From Prescottella equi (lineage in GTDB: Bacteria; Actinomycetota; Actinomycetes; Mycobacteriales; Mycobacteriaceae): 64,000 nt of DNA. The DNA is taken from assembly GCF_020171745.1 (NCBI RefSeq), contig NZ_JAIVAH010000013.1, forward strand, positions 310,001-374,000, given 5' to 3'. The notes under the pieces were generated by a model that was not told the origin of the DNA, made no database searches, and worked only from the letters and a program-made list of their open reading frames with translations. Positions within the stretch are counted from its first letter, which is position 1, and each line of letters begins with the position of its first letter. This document shows, piece after piece, positions 25,340 to 33,648 of the stretch. The position numbers and the translations under genes are program-made.

Positions 25340-26287
25340 ATGACTTCGAGTGACACATATCTCGGTCGAGGGTTGGTCATCGGATGCGGGGGGACGCTGG
25401 GGGCGGCCTGGACGGTCGCGGCACTGGTCGCGGTCCGGGACGCACTCGGCTGGGATCCGCGCGACGCGGACGTCCTGGTCGGCACATCGGCGGGAGCCGA
25501 ACTCGTCACGATGCTCGGGAGCGGCATCGGCGTCGACGAGATCCTCGCGATGCAACTGGGGGAGTCGACGCATCCGGTGCTGTCGCGGCACCTCGACGGC
25601 GCCCCGGGCCGGTTCCCGCCCGTGCCACGACCGCGACCGGGCGCGCCCGGGCTGCTGCGCCGCGCCGTGCCCACCATGACCCGGTTGAGTGGACTGCTCC
25701 CCGAGGGTCGTGGTGACGCAGGGTGGCTGGACCGGCTGGCCACAGGCGTTACGGACTCCGGTGATTGGGTCGCCCACCCGCAGACCTGGCTGGTCGCGAT
25801 GGATGCGGCGACCGGCGATCGAGTGGCCTTCGGCGCGCAGGGGGCTCCGAAGGCGACGCTGTCGGAGGCGCTGCGCGCGTCGTGGGCCATCCCGGGCTGG
25901 ATGTCGCCCGTCACGATCGGCGGCCGGCGCTACGTCGACGGCGGGGCGGCGTCCACCGCGTCGGCCGACCTGCTGGCCGGACGCGGACTCGACGAGGTGA
26001 TCGTGCTGGCGCCCATGGCCTCCCGCGGCCGAATGCCCGGCCGCGGCCCGGCCGCCCTCGAGCGAGCGGTGCTGCGGAACTGGATGAGCGCCGGACTCGA
26101 CGCGGAGTGCGCGGCGCTGGAGGCGTCGGGCACCCGGGTGATCCGGATCGACGCGACCGCCGACGATCTCGCGGTGATGGGCGCCAACTTCATGGACGAT
26201 CGCCGCAGGCTCGCGACCCTCGAACACTCGCTGCGCAGCACCCGCACCGCGGTGCAGCGCGCTCTCACGACAGGAGTTCGCGGATGA
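25340..26287 (+). CDS. Patatin-like phospholipase/esterase
   Basis: A 315-residue patatin-fold hydrolase. Oxyanion loop GCGGTLG at 15-21, nucleophile elbow GTSAG with Ser50, and the catalytic Asp in VDGG (Asp200). No signal peptide, so it acts in the cytosol. First gene of a three-gene operon: its stop overlaps the ATG of the Baeyer-Villiger monooxygenase (ATGA). An esterase placed with a BVMO and an SDR fits hydrolysis of the ester product of the BVMO (inference). Confidence 0.9.
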   Translation: MTSSDTYLGRGLVIGCGGTLGAAWTVAALVAVRDALGWDPRDADVLVGTSAGAELVTMLGSGIGVDEILAMQLGESTHPVLSRHLDGAPGRFPPVPRPRPGAPGLLRRAVPTMTRLSGLLPEGRGDAGWLDRLATGVTDSGDWVAHPQTWLVAMDAATGDRVAFGAQGAPKATLSEALRASWAIPGWMSPVTIGGRRYVDGGAASTASADLLAGRGLDEVIVLAPMASRGRMPGRGPAALERAVLRNWMSAGLDAECAALEASGTRVIRIDATADDLAVMGANFMDDRRRLATLEHSLRSTRTAVQRALTTGVRG

Positions 26288-27750
26288 CCCGCCACCACGA
26301 GGTGATCGTCGTCGGCGCCGGGATCTCGGGCATCGGCGCCGTGATCCGGCTGCAGCGCATGGGGATCGACGACGTCGTCATCCTAGAGAAGGGTGACGCG
26401 CTCGGCGGAACGTGGCGCGACAACACGTATCCCGGGTGCGCGTGCGACGTGCCGTCCGCCCTGTACTCGTACTCGTTCGCACCCAACCCCGGGTGGAGTC
26501 GACTGTTCGCGGGGCAGAACGAGATCCGCGAGTACATCGAGCGGACCGCCGCCGAGCACGGAGTGCGCGAGCGGGTCGAGTTCGGCACCGAACTGGTGCG
26601 CGCCCAGTGGGACGAGACGACGCGTCGGTGGGTGCTGGAGACCAACGCGGGAACGTTCACGGCGAACGCGGTGATCGCGGCCGCGGGCCCGTGGAACCAG
26701 CCGCTCGTGCCGGACATCCCGGGGCTCGACGGGTTCCCCGGCGAGGTGTTCCACTCGTCGCGCTGGAACCACGACTACGACCTGTCCGGCAAGCGGGTGG
26801 CCGTCGTCGGGACCGGCGCCTCGGCGGTGCAGTTCGTGCCGGAGATCGCGCCGACGGTGCGGGAGCTGCACCTGTATCAGCGCACCGCGCAGTGGGTGCT
26901 GCCCAAGCCCGACACCGCGCTGCCCGGGCCGGTCCGCGCGGCGATCGGCGCGATCCCCGGATCGCTGAATGCGCTGCGCCGCATCCAGTACGGGATCATG
27001 GAGGCGCTCGGGGTCGGCTTCCGCAACCCGTGGATCCTGCGGGTGATCCAGCAGATCGGCCGGGTGCAGTTGCGGGCACAGATCCGTGATCCGCGGCTGC
27101 GCCGGACGCTCACGCCCGACTACACGCTCGGCTGCAAGCGCCTGCTGATGTCCAACACGTACTACCCGGCGCTGAACCGCCCGAACGTCGAGGTGCACGC
27201 GAACGCGGTGCAACAGGTGCGTGGGAACGTCGTGGTGGGCGCGGACGGCATCGAGAGGGAAGTGGATGCCATCATTTTCGGCACCGGCTTCCACATCCTC
27301 GACATGCCCATCGCAGGGCGGGTGTTCGACGGTGAGGGCCGCAGCCTGGGCGACCACTGGAAGGGCAGCCCGCAGGCCTACCTCGGCACCACCGTCGCCG
27401 GATTCCCGAACGCGTTCGTGCTGCTGGGACCGGCGCTCGGCACCGGGCACACGTCGGCGTTCATGATCCTCGAGGCGCAACTGGACTACCTGACGGCCGC
27501 GATCCGCGCCGCGCGCGCGGCCGGGTGGACCCGGATGGAGACCCGGCCCGAGGTGCAGGCCGCGTTCAACGCCGAGGTGCAGGAGGCGCTCGCGACCACC
27601 GTCTACAACGCCGGCGGATGCCAGAGCTACTTCCTCGACGTCAACGGCCGCAACAGTTTCAACTGGCCGTGGTCGACCGGGCGGATGCGGGAGCGACTGC
27701 GGGACTTCGACGAATCTGCCTACCTGACATCCACGGAGGTCACGTCATGA
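26284..27750 (+). CDS. Flavin-containing (Baeyer-Villiger type) monooxygenase
   Basis: A 488-residue class B flavoprotein monooxygenase using FAD and NADPH. FAD motif GAGISG (11-16), GGTWRDNTYPGCACDVPS (41-58), NADPH motif GTGASA (176-181). The BVMO fingerprint FxGxxxHxxxW lies at 151-161 and ends in Asn instead of Pro or Asp. It should oxidise a ketone or a bulky lipophilic substrate to an ester. Translationally coupled to patatin upstream and overlapping the SDR downstream by 4 bases (ATGA). The set recalls the mycobacterial mymA region in content. Confidence 0.9.
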   Translation: MTRHHEVIVVGAGISGIGAVIRLQRMGIDDVVILEKGDALGGTWRDNTYPGCACDVPSALYSYSFAPNPGWSRLFAGQNEIREYIERTAAEHGVRERVEFGTELVRAQWDETTRRWVLETNAGTFTANAVIAAAGPWNQPLVPDIPGLDGFPGEVFHSSRWNHDYDLSGKRVAVVGTGASAVQFVPEIAPTVRELHLYQRTAQWVLPKPDTALPGPVRAAIGAIPGSLNALRRIQYGIMEALGVGFRNPWILRVIQQIGRVQLRAQIRDPRLRRTLTPDYTLGCKRLLMSNTYYPALNRPNVEVHANAVQQVRGNVVVGADGIEREVDAIIFGTGFHILDMPIAGRVFDGEGRSLGDHWKGSPQAYLGTTVAGFPNAFVLLGPALGTGHTSAFMILEAQLDYLTAAIRAARAAGWTRMETRPEVQAAFNAEVQEALATTVYNAGGCQSYFLDVNGRNSFNWPWSTGRMRERLRDFDESAYLTSTEVTS

Positions 27751-28574
27751 CCCGGTATCCCGAGATCGACCCGAGCGGTGCCCGCGTCCTCGTGACCGGT
27801 GCCGGACGCGGCATCGGCAGGGCCACCGCGCGGGCGTTCGCGGCCCGCGGCGCGACCGTTGCCCTCGCCGACGTCGACCGGACCGCGGTCGAATCCGCCG
27901 CCGAAGGTCTCGGCACCGCGCACGTGCTCGACGTCCGATCGCGCGCGTCGTGGGACGCGTGTGTCGCCGAGGTGGGCCCCATCGACATCCTGGTCAACAA
28001 CGCCGGCGTCATGCCGGTCGGCGGTTTCCTCGACGAACCCGACGCGACCGGCGAGATGACGATCGACGTCAATGTGTGGGGGCCGATCCACGGCATGCGG
28101 GCGGTGGTGCCCGGCATGATCGAACGCGGACGCGGCCACGTCGTGAACGTCGCCTCGCTGGCCGGGAAGATCGCGATCCCCGGACTCGCGGTGTACAACG
28201 CGAGCAAGTATGCGGCCGTGGGCCTCTCGTCCGCGGCCCGGCTCGAGTTCGCCGACCACGGGGTGAGTGTCTCGACCGTGCTACCGAGCGCGGTGCGGAC
28301 CACCCTCACCTCGGGCATCCCACTCGGCAAGGGACTGCCGACCGTCGACCCCGAGGACATCGCCGACGCGATCGTCCGCACCGTCCGCACTCGCCGCGCC
28401 GAGACACCCGTCCCCGGCTATCTCGCGGCCCTCGACCTCGGGCTCGCCGTGGCACCGGAACGGTTGGTGCGGTGGATCCGCCGCGCCGTCGGCGGTGAGC
28501 GGGCACTGACCCGCGTCGACCCCACAGCACGGGCCGACTACGACGCGCGGTTGCGGCGCGACCGGGCGCAGTGA
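27747..28574 (+). CDS. Short-chain dehydrogenase/reductase
   Basis: A 275-residue classical SDR: cofactor motif TGAGRGIG at 17-24, NNAG at 84-87, catalytic Ser137, Tyr150, Lys154. An Asp after strand 2 (ADVDR) favours NAD(H). The C-terminal extension after 230 is membrane-facing in related SDRs (AALDLGLAVAPERLVRW). Last gene of the TetR-controlled operon; probable role is interconverting the alcohol and ketone ends of the pathway that the BVMO and patatin serve. Confidence 0.92.
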   Translation: MTRYPEIDPSGARVLVTGAGRGIGRATARAFAARGATVALADVDRTAVESAAEGLGTAHVLDVRSRASWDACVAEVGPIDILVNNAGVMPVGGFLDEPDATGEMTIDVNVWGPIHGMRAVVPGMIERGRGHVVNVASLAGKIAIPGLAVYNASKYAAVGLSSAARLEFADHGVSVSTVLPSAVRTTLTSGIPLGKGLPTVDPEDIADAIVRTVRTRRAETPVPGYLAALDLGLAVAPERLVRWIRRAVGGERALTRVDPTARADYDARLRRDRAQ

Positions 28575-28583
28575 CCGCACCGC

Positions 28584-28595
28584 TAAGTTGACGGG
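28584..28595 (+). promoter_or_regulatory. Leaderless -10 hexamer for ComB-like gene
   Basis: TAAGTT, 6 bases, then GTG. It lies 9 bases after the SDR stop, so the ComB-like gene can be transcribed on its own. Confidence 0.5.
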
Positions 28596-29402
28596 GTGAA
28601 CCCCGAGCATCGCCAATCCAACTACCAGGTCAGGTTCGACTGGGGACTCGACGGTGCCACAGCGGTGGCGAAGGACGCGGACGTCGCGGTGATCGTGGAC
28701 GTGCTCTCGTTCACCACCACGCTCTCGGTTGCGGTCGACGCCGGAATCGAGGTGTTCCCGTACCCCGTCGCGGACTCCGCCGCCGAGTACGCCACGCGGC
28801 GCGATGCGGCTGTGGCGGTGCGGCGTAGCCGGGCCATGCCCGGAGACGTCAGCCTCTCGCCGGCGTCGATCCGGTCGACTGGCGCGACGCTGCGTCGTCT
28901 CGTGCTCCCGTCACCGAACGGATCGACTATCTCGCACGCACTTGGCGCGGCGTCGAGGGTCTGTGTGGGAGCGTCGTTGCGGAACGCGCAGGCCGTCGCA
29001 GCCTGGATTCTCGCCGAGGTCGGTTCCGACTCCGTCGTCGCGGTGATCGGGGCGGGTGAGCGGTGGCCGGGCGGGACTCTGCGTCCCGCAGTCGAGGACC
29101 TGTGGGGAGCAGGGGCGGTGATCTCGACGCTGATCGAGGAGGGGTGCGAGGCGTCTGTCGAGGCGGAGGTTGCTGCGGCCGGGTGGCACGCGGTTCAGAG
29201 TGATGTCGCAGCTGCGTTGAGGCGATGCGGGTCCGGGCGCGAGTTGGCCGCAGCCGGTTACGAATGCGATGTCGACGTGGCCGCCGAGATCGATCGGAGC
29301 GCTGCAGTCCCGGTGTTGCAGGGTGAAAGTTACGTCGATATCCGGTGGTCCGCCGGTCAACCGAACTCCACCCCTTGCGCGAGCGGGAGTTCGTCGGAGT
29401 AG
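28596..29402 (+). CDS. 2-phosphosulfolactate phosphatase (ComB) family protein
   Basis: A 268-residue member of the ComB fold. Blocks are VIVDVLSFTTTLSVA (about 30-44), LVLPSPNGSTISHAL, VIGAGERWPGGTLRPAVEDLWGAGAVI and the C-terminal DVAAEIDRSAAVPVL. In methanogens ComB removes phosphate from 2-phosphosulfolactate in coenzyme M synthesis; actinobacteria do not make coenzyme M by that route and no comA or comC is nearby, so the bacterial substrate is unknown. Its 3' end overlaps the convergent pcd gene by 46 bases. Confidence 0.85.
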   Translation: MNPEHRQSNYQVRFDWGLDGATAVAKDADVAVIVDVLSFTTTLSVAVDAGIEVFPYPVADSAAEYATRRDAAVAVRRSRAMPGDVSLSPASIRSTGATLRRLVLPSPNGSTISHALGAASRVCVGASLRNAQAVAAWILAEVGSDSVVAVIGAGERWPGGTLRPAVEDLWGAGAVISTLIEEGCEASVEAEVAAAGWHAVQSDVAAALRRCGSGRELAAAGYECDVDVAAEIDRSAAVPVLQGESYVDIRWSAGQPNSTPCASGSSSE

Positions 29403-30886
29403 TTGACGGTGTTGGTGGCGCGGCGCATGTACGACTTCCAGGCGTCCGAGCCCGATTCGCGTCCGCCACCGGTGTCCTTCTCGCCGCCGAACGCGCCACC
29501 GATCTCCGCGCCGGACGTCCCGATGTTGACGTTCGCGATGCCGCAGTCGGAGCCGTCGGCAGCGAGGAAGCGCTCGGCCTCGCGCTGGTCGGTGGTGAAG
29601 ATCGCCGACGACAAGCCCTGCGGGACACCGTTGTGCAGTTCGATCGCCTCGTCGAAGGTGTCGTACGCGAGGACGTACAGGATCGGCGCGAACGTCTCGG
29701 CGCGCACGATCGAAGTCTGCGACGGCATCCGGACGATGGCCGGGGTGACGTAGAACGAGCCCCCGCCGCCGACCCGCTCGCCGCCGGTCACCACCACACC
29801 ACCGTCGGCGCGCGCGGTGTCGAGCGCGGCGTGCATCGCATGGAAGGCGGCCCCGGAGATCAGCGGCCCCACCAGGACACCGTCGTCGAACGGGTTGCCC
29901 ACGGTCAGTTGCCGGTACGCGTCGGCGATTTGGTTGGTCACGTCGTTCACGATCGACCGGTGCACGATGAGTCGGCGCAGCGTGGTGCAGCGCTGACCGG
30001 CGGTGCCTGCTGCGGCGAAGACGATGCCGCGCACCGCCAGATCCAGATCGGCGGACGGCGTCACCACCGCGCCGTTGTTGCCGCCCAACTCCAGCAGGCA
30101 GCGACCGAAGCGGGCCGCCACCCGCGGCGCCACCGCGCGCCCCATCCGCACCGAACCGGTCGCGCTCACGAGCGCGACCCGGGGGTCGTCGACCAACTGC
30201 TCGCCGACCACCGCGGACCCGAGCACCACGTGGTGCAGGCCGTCGGGGGCACCGGTCTCGGCGGCGGCCCGGCGCAGCAGCGCGTCGCACGCGATCGCCG
30301 TGAGCGGGGTGGACTCGGACGGCTTCCACACCACCGGATCACCGCACACCAGCGCCAGCGCGGTGTTCCACGACCACACCGCGACCGGGAAGTTGAACGC
30401 CGAGATCACCGCGACCACGCCGAGCGGATGCCACGTCTCGGACAGGCGGTGGCCCGGCCGCTCCGACGCGATCGTGCGCCCGTACAGCTGCCGGGACAGG
30501 CCGACGGCGAACTCGCAGATGTCGATCATCTCCTGCACCTCGCCGAGCGCTTCGGAGCGGATCTTGCCTGCCTCCAGGGTGACCAGATCGGCCAGGTCGG
30601 TCTTGTGCTCGACGAGCAGTTCGCCCAGTCGGCGCACCACCGCGGCCCGCTGCGGGGCGGGCACCGTCCGCCATGTCGGGAACACCTCGGCCGCGCGTCC
30701 CACCGCCGCATCGACGTCCGCCGACGTGCTGGGGTGCAGAAACGCGAGGACCGAACCGTCGATGGGAGTGCGCGCCGAGATCGGGACCGGGCCGGCGTCG
30801 CCGCCGATCTCGGGAAGCGTTGCACCGCAACGACCGAGTGCTGCGATCGCGCGGTCCTCCAGCAGGCCGGTGCCGGGAAATGTCAT
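29357..30886 (-). CDS. pcd: L-piperidine-6-carboxylate (aminoadipate semialdehyde) dehydrogenase
   Basis: A 509-residue aldehyde dehydrogenase of the ALDH7/Pcd type, oxidising 2-aminoadipate 6-semialdehyde, the product of Lat, to 2-aminoadipate with NAD(P). Landmarks: SAFNFPVAVWSWN, VWKPSESTPL (Lys188), LELGGNNG (Glu266), catalytic Cys300 in GTAGQRCTT, and the late AEIGGAFGGEKDTGGGRE. Coupled to hglS (ATGA overlap). Orthologous position to Rv3293. The cluster places it in lysine catabolism. Confidence 0.93.
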   Translation of the reverse strand: MTFPGTGLLEDRAIAALGRCGATLPEIGGDAGPVPISARTPIDGSVLAFLHPSTSADVDAAVGRAAEVFPTWRTVPAPQRAAVVRRLGELLVEHKTDLADLVTLEAGKIRSEALGEVQEMIDICEFAVGLSRQLYGRTIASERPGHRLSETWHPLGVVAVISAFNFPVAVWSWNTALALVCGDPVVWKPSESTPLTAIACDALLRRAAAETGAPDGLHHVVLGSAVVGEQLVDDPRVALVSATGSVRMGRAVAPRVAARFGRCLLELGGNNGAVVTPSADLDLAVRGIVFAAAGTAGQRCTTLRRLIVHRSIVNDVTNQIADAYRQLTVGNPFDDGVLVGPLISGAAFHAMHAALDTARADGGVVVTGGERVGGGGSFYVTPAIVRMPSQTSIVRAETFAPILYVLAYDTFDEAIELHNGVPQGLSSAIFTTDQREAERFLAADGSDCGIANVNIGTSGAEIGGAFGGEKDTGGGRESGSDAWKSYMRRATNTVNYSDELPLAQGVEFG

Positions 30887-32133
30887 CGCTCGGGTCCTCT
30901 CGACTGCTCCTGCTGACGTCGGTACAACTCGTACGGATCGTGGACGTCCCGGCCGATCGCCGCCGCCAGCGAGGACCGGGAGAACTCGGTGCCGGACGCG
31001 TCGAACGTGGGTGTGTCCGTGTCCAGGTTCGAGCGGAAGATCCCGGCCGCGGACTTCGGGAGGAAATCCTCGTAGACGATCGGTTCGCGCACCCCGCCGT
31101 GATACGTGAAGTAGGCGGCCTCGTGCTTCTCGAGTTCGTCCTCCGATGCGGGGAAGCGCTTGTCCCACAGCCCCTTCGTGTTCGACGGATCCGCGTCCAT
31201 CAATTCGTCGTACAGTTCCCGCCCGCTGGGGGTGAGCGCGATCCCGCGGGCCTCGACCTCCCCGAACCGCACCCGCAGTTCGCCGTCGGTAACCGAACCG
31301 TCGGGCAGCGCGAAGCGGCGCGGTTCGGCCAGCGCCCGGAACGACGTCTGCCGCAGCAGCACCGCCGGGCCGTCCCACCGCGGCGGCCCCTGGATTCGGT
31401 CGATCATCGCGATGCCGCGCGCCGACATCCGCGCGTACAGGTCGTCGATGTCGAGCACCCGCGGGGTGAGGTGGTTGATGTGGGTGCTGCCGACGCCGCC
31501 GATGTCCGCGGCAACCGCGGACACCTGCTCGAGTTCGCGGTACCACCCCAGGTCCACCGGTTCGTGCGACAACTCGAACACCGACGTCGCCAGCGTCACG
31601 AACCGCTGGGCCTGTGGCGCGTCGAGGCCGCCGTCGTCCGCGGCACGCCGGGCCAGCGACAGCAGCACGTCGGGGAACAGGCGACGCCGCGACAGGAAAC
31701 CGTCGAGTTGCCGCTGCAGGTCGGCGTCGAAGAAGCGTCGATCCGACGTTGTCAGCATCGACGTGAACACCCGGAACGGGTTGCGGGCCAGTTCGTCGGG
31801 GTCGATCGGGCGGAAGGCCGTCGACACCACCGGCACCGGCGGCGTCGCCTCGCGCAGGTCGTAGAAGCCCACCGGGTACATGCCGAAGCCGGCGAACAGC
31901 ACCGCGACGTCGTGCATCTCCGACGGCGTCCCCACCCGGATCGCGCCGTGCCGTTCCGCCGTCACCCGTCCGATGCTGCCGAGGCGCTCCGCGGTGTCCG
32001 GGTGCGCGGCCAGGAAGTCCGCATTGACCTGTTCGGTGACATCCACCAGCGTCGTGTATTCCGGAACCTCGCGGCCGTACATGCGAGACAGCGCCGCAGC
32101 GAATCTCGACCGCAGTTCGTGGATTTCGGCCAT
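30883..32133 (-). CDS. hglS: 2-oxoadipate dioxygenase/decarboxylase (HglS, DUF1338)
   Basis: A 416-residue protein of the DUF1338 family, whose characterised member HglS is an Fe(II) enzyme turning 2-oxoadipate into D-2-hydroxyglutarate in lysine catabolism. Candidate metal-site segments are THINHLTPRVLD (His residues) and the later FGEVEARGIALTP (Glu). First gene of an operon with pcd, overlapping it by 4 bases, and divergent from lat. A TACGAT hexamer and GAGGAG lie within 15 bases of the ATG. Matches the position of Rv3292. Confidence 0.85.
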   Translation of the reverse strand: MAEIHELRSRFAAALSRMYGREVPEYTTLVDVTEQVNADFLAAHPDTAERLGSIGRVTAERHGAIRVGTPSEMHDVAVLFAGFGMYPVGFYDLREATPPVPVVSTAFRPIDPDELARNPFRVFTSMLTTSDRRFFDADLQRQLDGFLSRRRLFPDVLLSLARRAADDGGLDAPQAQRFVTLATSVFELSHEPVDLGWYRELEQVSAVAADIGGVGSTHINHLTPRVLDIDDLYARMSARGIAMIDRIQGPPRWDGPAVLLRQTSFRALAEPRRFALPDGSVTDGELRVRFGEVEARGIALTPSGRELYDELMDADPSNTKGLWDKRFPASEDELEKHEAAYFTYHGGVREPIVYEDFLPKSAAGIFRSNLDTDTPTFDASGTEFSRSSLAAAIGRDVHDPYELYRRQQEQSRGPER

Positions 32134-32186
32134 CGCTCCTCGATCGTACGAGCCTCGATGCCCGGACGTGGGCCGGAATGCTGACG

Positions 32187-32198
32187 TAGCCTTTGGGC
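32187..32198 (+). promoter_or_regulatory. Leaderless -10 hexamer for lat
   Basis: TAGCCT, 6 bases, then ATG. The 65-base lat/hglS divergent region also has CTCG-N6-CGAG around 32140, a weak candidate operator. Confidence 0.55.
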
Positions 32199-33539
32199 AT
32201 GAGCACCGCGGTCCGCCCCGCGGCCGGTGACTCGGACCTGCCGGCCGGGCGAGTGCACGACGTCCTGCGAGCGCACATGCTCGCGGACGGGTTCGACCTC
32301 GTCCTCGATCTCGAGGCCTCGCGCGGAGTGAGCGTCGTCGATCAGCGGGACGGCACCGCGTACCTGGACATGTTCGGGTTCTTCGCGTCGTCGGCGCTCG
32401 GCATGAACCATCCGGCGCTCGCCGACGACGGCCAGTTCCGCCACGAACTCGCGACCGCGGCGATCAACAAGCCCAGCAACTCCGACGTCTACACCGTCCC
32501 GATGGCACGGTTCGTCGACACGTTCGCGCGGGTCCTCGGTGATCCCGCGCTGCCGCACCTGTTCTTCGTCGACGGCGGCACCCTCGCGGTGGAGAACGCG
32601 CTCAAGGTCGCGTTCGACTGGAAGAGCCGCCGCAACGAGGCGGCCGGACGCGATCCCGCGCTCGGCACCCGGGTGCTGCACCTGACCGAGGCGTTCCACG
32701 GCCGCAGCGGCTACACCCTCTCGCTCACCAACACCGACCCCACCAAGATCGCGCGGTTCCCCAAGTTCGACTGGCCACGGATCGACGCGCCGTACCTGGC
32801 CGACGGACGGGACGTGGAACGGGCCGAGGACCGCGCACTCGACCAGGCGCGCCGGGCGTTCGCCGAGCACCCGCACGACATCGCATGCTTCGTCGCCGAG
32901 CCGATCCAGGGGGAGGGCGGCGACCACCACTTCCGGCCCGAGTTCTTCGACCGCATGCGGGAGCTGTGCCTCGAACACGACGCGCTGCTGATCTTCGACG
33001 AGGTCCAGACCGGCTGCGGGCTCACCGGAACCGCGTGGGCGTACCAGCAGCTGGGCGTCACCCCCGACGTCGTCGCGTTCGGCAAGAAGACACAGGTGTG
33101 CGGGATCATGGCCGGCGGCCGCGTCGACGAGGTGCACGACAACGTTTTCGAGGTGAGCTCACGGATCAACTCGACGTGGGGCGGCAACCTCACCGACATG
33201 GTGCGGGCCCGCCGGATCCTCGAGGTGATCGAGGAGGACCGGCTGATCGACCGCGCCCGGTTGTGCGGCACGCACCTGCTGCGCCGGCTCGAGGATCTGG
33301 CCGCCGCGCACGACGCCGTCACCGAGCCACGGGGCCGCGGGCTGATGTGCGCGATCACGCTGCCCACGGCCGCGTACCGGGACCGGGTGGTGGCGCAACT
33401 GCGGGAGCACGAGCACGTGCTGTTCCTGGCGACGGGGGAGCGGGGCATCCGCTTTCGGCCGCCGCTCACGGTGACCATCGCCGAACTCGACGCGGCCGTC
33501 GAGGCGCTCGATCGGGTGCTCGCGCGGGTGGGCGTTTAG
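32199..33539 (+). CDS. lat: L-lysine 6-aminotransferase
   Basis: A 446-residue class III aminotransferase transferring the epsilon-amino group of lysine to 2-oxoglutarate. Diagnostic blocks: FFVDGGTLAVENALK (about 122-136), FHGRSGYTLSLTNTDP, FDEVQTGCGLTG (Asp/Gln contacts with PLP), and FGKKTQVCG with the PLP Lys at 296 or 297. It matches mycobacterial Lat (Rv3290c) closely. In mycobacteria an Lrp-type regulator lies next to lat; none is present here. Divergent from hglS-pcd, giving the first three recognisable lysine-degradation steps in one locus. Confidence 0.94.
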   Translation: MSTAVRPAAGDSDLPAGRVHDVLRAHMLADGFDLVLDLEASRGVSVVDQRDGTAYLDMFGFFASSALGMNHPALADDGQFRHELATAAINKPSNSDVYTVPMARFVDTFARVLGDPALPHLFFVDGGTLAVENALKVAFDWKSRRNEAAGRDPALGTRVLHLTEAFHGRSGYTLSLTNTDPTKIARFPKFDWPRIDAPYLADGRDVERAEDRALDQARRAFAEHPHDIACFVAEPIQGEGGDHHFRPEFFDRMRELCLEHDALLIFDEVQTGCGLTGTAWAYQQLGVTPDVVAFGKKTQVCGIMAGGRVDEVHDNVFEVSSRINSTWGGNLTDMVRARRILEVIEEDRLIDRARLCGTHLLRRLEDLAAAHDAVTEPRGRGLMCAITLPTAAYRDRVVAQLREHEHVLFLATGERGIRFRPPLTVTIAELDAAVEALDRVLARVGV

Positions 33540-33614
33540 GGCATCAAGTCCCGAATACCAGGTGTTTCGTCCCACAACCGTGGTGCGCCGGGTGGGTCCG
33601 GGGCCTCGTCTCGT

Positions 33615-33620
33615 TACGAT
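33615..33620 (+). promoter_or_regulatory. Candidate -10 for MBL-Rieske gene
   Basis: TACGAT 29 bases before the GTG start, leaving a short leader that holds the GAGGAGG ribosome site. Confidence 0.35.
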
Positions 33621-33648
33621 TGTCGAGGTCTATCGAGGAGGCAGACGA

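Noticed and set aside
29357-32278. A single 973-codon frame joining hglS-like sequence and pcd
   Set aside because: The upper part is a shifted frame of hglS; pcd begins at its own ATG overlapping the hglS stop.
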